In this document: one piece after another, positions 59,601 through 64,000 of the stretch
Layout of the letters: each line of letters starts with the position of its first letter
Position numbering within the stretch: the stretch's first letter is position 1
NCBI GenBank assembly: GCA_019749945.1
Contig: JAIEPF010000002.1
Coordinates: 137,914-201,913, forward strand
Reading direction: 5' to 3'
Origin: Burkholderiales bacterium
GTDB lineage: Bacteria > Pseudomonadota > Gammaproteobacteria > Burkholderiales > SG8-41
Length of the DNA: 64,000 bases
Notes under the pieces: generated by a model
The model's database searches: none
What the model was told of the DNA's origin: nothing
What the model saw: only the letters and a program-made list of their open reading frames with translations
Program-made: the position numbers and the translations under genes

Positions 59601-60305
59601 CAGGAAACCCCAGTCCGCTTTCATCAACTCGGCCATCGACTCGGTGCGTCCATGGGCGGCACGCGCCACGCCATCGAGCCCGACCAGCGCGATCGCGGCG
59701 CCGGGTCCGATGCTGCCATCCTGCAACAGACGGCTCCAGTAGGAAAAGTCGATCGCGACAATCGCCACGCCGCCAAACGAACCGTCGGCGCGGTTGATGC
59801 GCCGGGTGATATGAAAAGACCATTTGCCGGATACCCGGCCCAGCACCGGTTTGTTGATGAAGGGCTCGCCGGTGTCGCGACCGACATGGGCGCGGAAATG
59901 TTCGAGGTCGGCGATCGCCGCGCCCGGTGGAATCGGCAGCGTGCTGAGAATCAGGCGGCCCTGCTCGTCGGCCACCGACGCCACCGCGATGTGGCCGGCG
60001 ATGTCACGGTAATCCTCCATCACCTCGCGCAGATCGGTGCGCATGCCGTCGCGTTCGTAACTGCGCTTGATGCGGCGCACCGCATCGTCCACGCTGCTCA
60101 GAATCCCGCGGGCATGCACTTCGAGCACCAGCGCCATATCTCCGGCGTGGCTTTGCTGCAATGCGCGCTCGGACTCGCTGTACTGCCGAAACGACAACCA
60201 CGCCGCGACCGCGACAACGGCGATCAGCGTCACGCATGCCAGCACGCTGAGTATTTCGACGGCATAGCGGGCCAGCACGGCCGGTAACCGGCCTGTTCTT
60301 GTCAT
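56607..60305 (-). CDS. Multi-PAS hybrid sensor histidine kinase
   Basis: About 1232 residues. N-terminal membrane helix (VEILSVLACVTLIAVVAVAAW), a periplasmic Cache-like sensor (about 45-280), a second helix (GGVLAVAVFGILFTAGLLML), then four PAS domains (two near-duplicates carrying MFEHAGLGISLRPA and MFDHAGVGITLRPA), a dimerisation/phosphoacceptor region (SVSHDLRAPLRH), an ATPase domain (HNAWKFTG, FVRDNGAGFDM, GTGIGLATVRRVM), a Pro-rich linker and a receiver domain with the acceptor Asp in VVVSDFSMPGMNG. No output domain follows, so signalling must pass to another protein. Start at 60305 with GGAGGAG. Confidence 0.92.
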   Translation of the reverse strand: MTRTGRLPAVLARYAVEILSVLACVTLIAVVAVAAWLSFRQYSESERALQQSHAGDMALVLEVHARGILSSVDDAVRRIKRSYERDGMRTDLREVMEDYRDIAGHIAVASVADEQGRLILSTLPIPPGAAIADLEHFRAHVGRDTGEPFINKPVLGRVSGKWSFHITRRINRADGSFGGVAIVAIDFSYWSRLLQDGSIGPGAAIALVGLDGVARAAHGRTESMAELMKADWGFLLRRIEAGNARGFAGINGGAWAYRSLTGYPLVVAVSVDERGLQQRLGAIQSGYVGGVLAVAVFGILFTAGLLMLLARQRAHVAERTRMTEALQQSEGRFKAMFEHAGLGISLRPAHDRTLPWIAVNDKFCAMTGYSRDELLRLSTADLTTAEGQDDALRDNARLLRGEITSYSREKQLRCKDGSLLWVTLSVAALPDADGRPQQIMSTYQDISTRKEAEERMRQSEQRFRAMFDHAGVGITLRPAQDRNQRWLEVNDKFCEMTGYSREEVLGMSTTDITAPERTAGALRDKARLAAGEISSYVVEKRILRKDGSWMWIALSVTALPDAEGRPHLLIATYQDINARKLTEERLRAIIAAEPECVAIVAPDGRLLDMNPAGLRMLQADSLEEMRRWPFLRQVAPAYRRAFVRLQRRVLNGESGMLEFEAVGIAGKRCWLEIHAAPLYDASGTISALLGISRDVTERRMAREALAAERNLLRSVIDNLPDRIRVKDRDLRFILGNEAWLKVRAPGRRDVIGLSNFDLLPPEVAARHNAEDREVLATGQASNPREVMDGPPDDPRWYVTIKAPLRDAAGNTTGVVAISRDVTDFKRRSLEVEKLNAVLEARVAERTAQLTTTNEELEAFASSVSHDLRAPLRHIDGLAAALLEDHAQKLDAPGQDYLNRIRAAAVRMASLIEDLLRLSRVTRAELKVADTDLSDIARSIVEDLRREHPRRLVNVRIAPGLRAQADPGMLRSALANLIHNAWKFTGNKPEATIEFGVRTRDGIRTYFVRDNGAGFDMAHAGRLFDAFQRLHTEQEFPGTGIGLATVRRVMRRHGGDAWAESAVGQGATFFFTLGARPEVRTALPPPLPPPLMLVARQDAPAAPPAANPVVLLVDDDPDVLVLAARALAPEGYRVLTAERGETALVLLREHGVNVVVSDFSMPGMNGAQLLAQVAASCPGTLRIIVSGQAVNDDMAAGLRKGEIHQYFEKGHRYDAVCDYIRHWLVSARRQDTI

Positions 60306-60390
60306 GGCACTCCTCCGCTTCCGCGCGACCGGCAGGGCCGGCGGATCATTTCCATCGCGCGCAAACACGCGAAGCCGCGAAAGGCTACCA

Positions 60391-61608
60391 CTACCGGTTA
60401 CTGGCGGCCACCCGCAGATAGAACATCCAGGACAGCCAGCCGAGCAGCGCCATGCCGCCCATGCCGCAGGCCAGCATCAGCGCACTGCCCGACAACAACG
60501 GGGATACCAGGCCGGCGGTGAGACCCGCAATGAGGCTGTGCGCAAAACCCTGCAGCGAAGACGTCATGCCGCGCAGCTGCGGAAACAGATCGAGCGCAAG
60601 CAGCGAAACGCTGGGCATGGCCAGCGCCATGCCGACGGTATAGATCATCACCGGCAGCACCGTCCACGGCAGCGCCGGCGGGAAAAACAGCGAGTACACA
60701 ATGTTGAACATCACGGCCGCGCACATGATCAGGTAAGCAGTGAACACCGTACGCCGCGGCGACAGGCGTTCGGCCAGCCGGCCGGACAGAAAGGCGCCGA
60801 ACATCACGCCGGAGATGCCGGGCACGAACAGCCAGGCAAAATCCTTTTCGGACATGCCGAGCAGATCGTAGATCACCGCCGGGGCCGACACCACGTAGAG
60901 GAAAAACCCGGAAAAATTGAAGGCGATGGCCAGGCACAGCAGCACCAGCTTCGGGTCGCTGCCGAGGCGCAGGTAGTTGCGCAACAGCGGTCGCGCCTGG
61001 AAGGGCTGTCGCGCCGCCAGCGGATGGGTTTCCGGCAGGCGGCGCGCCGCGGCGAAAAAGAGCAGCACGCCATAGGTCGCGAGGAACCAGAAAATGGTCC
61101 TCCAGCCGAACCAGCCCTGCAGCCAGCCGCCGATCACCGGGGCAATCGCCGGGGCGATGCCGAAAATCATCGTCACCAGCGACATCAGGCGCTGCGCCTC
61201 GTGCCCGGAGAAGCTGTCGCGGATGATCGCGCGCCCGACGATGATGCCGGCGCCGGCGGCCAGCCCCTGAATCGCGCGCCAGAACAGCAGTTGCGGCAGG
61301 CTGGTCGCCAGCGCGCAACCCGCCGCCGTCACCACGTACAGCGCGAGGCTGGCGAGGATCACCGGCCGGCGGCCGAAGGAATCGGACAGCGTGCCGTGGA
61401 ACAGGGTCATCAACGCCAGCGTGAGCAGGTACAGGCTCAGCGTCTGCTGCATCTGCGCGGGCGTTGCCTGCAGGTCGGCGCCGATAAACGGGAATGACGG
61501 CAGGTAGGTGTCGATGGTGAACGGGCCGATCATCGCCAGCGCGGCGAGGATCAGCGCCAGCGCCGGCACGGTGACCGGCGATGCCGGTCGCGGCGTTTCC
61601 GTTTTCAT
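60391..61608 (-). CDS. Bcr/CflA-type major facilitator drug transporter
   Basis: About 405 residues, 12 membrane helices. Family blocks are MIGPFTIDTYLPSFPFI after the first helix, the MFS motif A HGTLSDSFGRRPVILAS, the RAIQGLAAGAGIIVGRAIIRD motif-C-like stretch and APVIGGWLQGWFGWR. Such proton antiporters export drugs such as bicyclomycin or chloramphenicol, and natural substrates are unknown. ATG at 61608 begins the conserved N-terminal region; the frame is open 18 codons further. It stands alone beside the histidine kinase, 85 bases away. Confidence 0.9.
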   Translation of the reverse strand: MKTETPRPASPVTVPALALILAALAMIGPFTIDTYLPSFPFIGADLQATPAQMQQTLSLYLLTLALMTLFHGTLSDSFGRRPVILASLALYVVTAAGCALATSLPQLLFWRAIQGLAAGAGIIVGRAIIRDSFSGHEAQRLMSLVTMIFGIAPAIAPVIGGWLQGWFGWRTIFWFLATYGVLLFFAAARRLPETHPLAARQPFQARPLLRNYLRLGSDPKLVLLCLAIAFNFSGFFLYVVSAPAVIYDLLGMSEKDFAWLFVPGISGVMFGAFLSGRLAERLSPRRTVFTAYLIMCAAVMFNIVYSLFFPPALPWTVLPVMIYTVGMALAMPSVSLLALDLFPQLRGMTSSLQGFAHSLIAGLTAGLVSPLLSGSALMLACGMGGMALLGWLSWMFYLRVAASNR

Positions 61609-61862
61609 GCGCGATCCAGTCTGCGGTACTGCGGGGTTTCGCCCTGCGCATCCGGCGCGCAACGGCGACGCCTGTTGTAGTGTCCGAGAAAACCGCAGGG
61701 ACAGGGAGGCGTTGCCTTTTTGCCATGGGTGCCGAACACAGTTAAGTTATTGAAATAAAAGGAATTTATCATCGACCCCAACCCTTGGGCGAGCACATAA
61801 CCGCAAGTGCAACCATGGTCGATCTACATCGGATTGAACAGATTCGATTCTCCTGCGAGAGG
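61609..61862. other. Gene-free gap between the secretion adaptor and the MFS gene
   Basis: 254 bases. One half is GC-rich, the other has an AT-rich run (about 61741-61770: GTTAAGTTATTGAAATAAAAGG-like) and a short inverted repeat CCCAA-3-TTGGG near 61780, perhaps a weak terminator for the secretion gene. No RNA gene was recognised. Confidence 0.4.
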
Positions 61863-63224
61863 CTAGCGCTCCCGCCCCGCCTCATGGAACGCTTTCGACA
61901 CGGGGGACAACAAGTATTCCAGCACCGTGCGTGTGCCCAGATGAATTTCCGCGGCAACTTGCATGCCTGGCGCCAACGCGTATCGGGTACCCTGCGCCAA
62001 AAGATCCTGCGTCTTAATTTCAACAATCGTTTTATAGGTAAGCGGCAAGGCCGTCTTGTTGCGACCAATTTCAATCGAAGCAGCGCCGCTGTTCTGATTT
62101 TCACTGGCGTCGGCGCTCACCTGACGGACCCTCCCCTCGATCATTCCGTATTTCTGGAACTGAAAAGTCGATAGTTTCACTTTGGCGGGCTGACCCTGGC
62201 GAATAAAGCCGACATCATCATTGCTGACCCAGACTTCGGCTACCAAGGGTTCCCCCTGAGGAACGATCGTCATCAATATCGTTCCCGGTGCCGCCACCGT
62301 GCCCACGGTGTGGGTGGCGAGATCCTTGACGATACCGGCTTGCGGAGCCCGCAGTTCCATTTGTTCAGTTCGGTAATCATGCTTGCCCAGCTCCTCCTCC
62401 AAACGTTGTATCTGGGCCGCCGTCTCGATACGGTCATTCTGCAATTGCTGATTGTAATTCGAAGTAATCTGCGCAAGTTTCTTTTCAGCCTGCGCGATTG
62501 TCGCACGCAGGCTTTCAACATTTTCGCTTTGTGCTTTCTGATCTTGTGCGCTTTCGATGTACAGACGCATGCGTTCCTGAGCCAGCAGTTTCCCGGCAAA
62601 GCCCTCCCTAGCCAGTTGAGCCCAACCATCAGCAGTTTCTTTGTACATCGGCACGGTTTTCTTCAGCTTCGCCTCGATTTCCTGTGCCGCCCTGAGGTCT
62701 TGCCGTGCCTTGAGCAAAGTCGCTTTTTCAACATCCACAGCGTCCTGATATGCCTGCCGGCGTGCGCGATGCTGTGCCTCCACCTGCAATAACAAAGACT
62801 CATCATCTCCCGACAGTTTTGCAATCTTTGAACCGGTCATTTCCGCGTCGATGCGGCGCAGTTGCAGCCGTTTGAGCTTCAGTTCGTTGTTGACCACGCG
62901 GCGATCCGCTGCGGTCAGCGCCGGATCCATGCGCATCAGTACTTGCCCCTGCTTTACCTGCTCCCCCTCGCGGACGAGGATCTCCTTAACAACGCCCTGC
63001 TCCAACGGTTGCACGATGCGCAGGTAGTTCTGCGGCACCAGCTTGCCGGTCGCTACCGCGACAATATCGAGCCGACCGAGGGCGGCCCACACCAGCAAGC
63101 AGCCAAAAAACACCAGCAGAACTTTTAGCAACCACCCTGCAAAAGGAGATGGCGGCGTTGCCTGGACGCGCAGCAGTGGCGCGGCAAAATCCAGCGGTCC
63201 CACGCTGCTCTTGAAATTCAGCAT
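61863..63224 (-). CDS. Type I secretion membrane-fusion protein (HlyD family)
   Basis: 453 residues. A single membrane helix (LLKVLLVFFGCLLVWAAL, residues 31-48) leads into the first lipoyl half (VPQNYLRIVQPLEQGVVKEILVREGEQV), a long periplasmic alpha-hairpin (about 120-310) and the second lipoyl half (MELRAPQAGIVKDLATHTVG), then a beta-barrel and a family-typical end (YALAPGMQVAAEIHLGTRTVLEYLLSPVSKAF). This is the adaptor linking an ABC exporter to an outer-membrane TolC-type channel. It lies eight bases after the RTX gene. By eye its GC content is lower than its neighbours. Confidence 0.93.
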   Translation of the reverse strand: MLNFKSSVGPLDFAAPLLRVQATPPSPFAGWLLKVLLVFFGCLLVWAALGRLDIVAVATGKLVPQNYLRIVQPLEQGVVKEILVREGEQVKQGQVLMRMDPALTAADRRVVNNELKLKRLQLRRIDAEMTGSKIAKLSGDDESLLLQVEAQHRARRQAYQDAVDVEKATLLKARQDLRAAQEIEAKLKKTVPMYKETADGWAQLAREGFAGKLLAQERMRLYIESAQDQKAQSENVESLRATIAQAEKKLAQITSNYNQQLQNDRIETAAQIQRLEEELGKHDYRTEQMELRAPQAGIVKDLATHTVGTVAAPGTILMTIVPQGEPLVAEVWVSNDDVGFIRQGQPAKVKLSTFQFQKYGMIEGRVRQVSADASENQNSGAASIEIGRNKTALPLTYKTIVEIKTQDLLAQGTRYALAPGMQVAAEIHLGTRTVLEYLLSPVSKAFHEAGRER

Positions 63225-63231
63225 GGCTGGA

Positions 63232-64000
63232 TCAACTCAGATGCACCAAGCCCTCCTGCAGGCCTGTGAATTGATGCAGGGACTGTGCATCCGAACCAAA
63301 CCCGGCACCAGCCATCACGCCTTGTGCCGCAGACAGGCTCATGCCGGTCAACCCGTCGTTGCGCGCATACCAGTAAGCCAAATCGCCTCCCCTGGCCTCA
63401 TCATCAGCGCCGGACAGGTGATAGGTCAAAAGGGCATTGCTCAATGCCCAACTGGTCACTCCGGGATTCGTCACCTGGGCTGCATCAAACGCACTGACGA
63501 GTCCGAGGAAATCGAAGTTTTGGACACGCTGGTTGAATAATGGATCTTCAGAGTTCTCATCAAATTCGTCCGTTGCATCAAGAATCAACTGCAGGTTCAA
63601 CAAGGTATTCTGGCCGGCATACCAGTCCTTGAAAACCACTTTGTCACCAGCACCGGCGTTCAAGACAAGATCATTGTTATCGCGGGAAAGCGACAAATCG
63701 GAGTACTTGAGTCCCCCGCCGAGGGAAAGCGTGTTGTCCGCACCAGCATCCGCATATACGGTATCGATACCGCCCCCGGCATTGTAAGCAATGATATTGC
63801 TGCCGGCTCCAGTGCTGATCGTGTCGTTCCCTGAACCACCGATAAAGAGATCGTTGCCATCACCACCGGTTGACGTGTCATCTCCCAAACCGCCGACAAA
63901 CAGGTTGTTGCCATCGATATCGATCAGCGTGTCATCTCCGCCACCACCCTCCAGAATAGTGTTGCCAATCTGCCCCATCAACACCGAAATCTGGTCGTTG
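63232..64000 (-). CDS. RTX calcium-binding secreted protein, C-terminal part
   Basis: The frame is open to the right edge, so only about 256 C-terminal residues are visible. They hold glycine-aspartate nonapeptide repeats (GGGGDDTLIDIDGNNLFVGG, split; GGDGNDLFIGGSGNDTI) that bind calcium after export, then a region like the haemolysin-type C-terminal secretion domain (FKDWYAGQNTLLNLQLILDATDE), and a final part ending LQEGLVHLS. The adaptor gene follows directly, which supports type I export of this protein. Size, enzymatic domain and the ABC component lie outside the window. Confidence 0.88.
   Translation of the reverse strand, partial: NDQISVLMGQIGNTILEGGGGDDTLIDIDGNNLFVGGLGDDTSTGGDGNDLFIGGSGNDTISTGAGSNIIAYNAGGGIDTVYADAGADNTLSLGGGLKYSDLSLSRDNNDLVLNAGAGDKVVFKDWYAGQNTLLNLQLILDATDEFDENSEDPLFNQRVQNFDFLGLVSAFDAAQVTNPGVTSWALSNALLTYHLSGADDEARGGDLAYWYARNDGLTGMSLSAAQGVMAGAGFGSDAQSLHQFTGLQEGLVHLS

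Overview
This window is dense, GC-rich chromosomal DNA, most likely from a betaproteobacterium. The pointers are the local gene orders: a D-Ala-D-Ala carboxypeptidase, D-amino acid transaminase, YbeD, LipB and LipA; then polA, DUF2782, thrB, a BPSS1780-type membrane protein and uvrD; leuS, lptE and holA; and rnb, tonB, aroE and mtgA. A Bug-type (TTT) binding protein, an E3 with its own lipoyl domain and Sox cytochromes fit a respiratory, metabolically flexible, possibly sulfur-metabolising organism. No rRNA, tRNA, CRISPR array, integrase or transposase gene was recognised.

Layout. 0-5.7 kb: cell-wall D-amino acid and lipoate genes, a TlpA-like thioredoxin and a DUF4197 protein. 5.7-18.4 kb: core housekeeping genes (polA, thrB, uvrD, a FecR/SPOR protein, leuS, lptE, holA). 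18.5-20.3 kb: an accessory pocket with a winged-helix/nucleotidyltransferase pair, which may be a toxin-antitoxin module, and an AT-rich stretch with a small lipoprotein. 20.4-24.9 kb: proA, lipoyl-E3 and a Bug protein. 25.1-30.8 kb: a GltD/ferredoxin-like protein with both parts of a 2-oxoacid:acceptor oxidoreductase, then a cysteine-dioxygenase-like cupin. 31-38.1 kb: kup, and on the minus strand a molybdenum hydroxylase (iorAB-like) leading directly into soxX, soxY, soxZ and soxA; this SoxY lacks the GGCGG arm, and neither soxB nor soxCD is seen.

38.3-46.7 kb: mtgA, aroE, tonB, rnb, an esterase, an amidase, mpl and a DUF486 protein, all on the minus strand. 46.7-52.3 kb: a patch of damaged or unusual genes: a CobW-like protein without a P-loop, an ATP-grasp gene with an in-frame TAG, a methyltransferase apparently out of frame at a C8 tract, NDH-2, and a CPBP protease/PhyH dioxygenase fusion. 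52.3-64 kb: metH, a rhodanese, a large hybrid histidine kinase, a Bcr/CflA transporter, and a type I secretion adaptor beside the 3' end of an RTX protein that runs off the window.

Two kinds of dispersed non-coding element run through the window. One is long intergenic palindromes whose arms are strings of short words (CACAGAG, GTGAACG, GATGGGT or TGAGGATT-like). The other is a short AT-rich repeat with core TGTTTTTATTG. Both often abut or supply the stop codons of neighbouring genes. The best candidate for an undescribed system is the molybdenum hydroxylase/Sox-carrier module at 32.9-38.1 kb.
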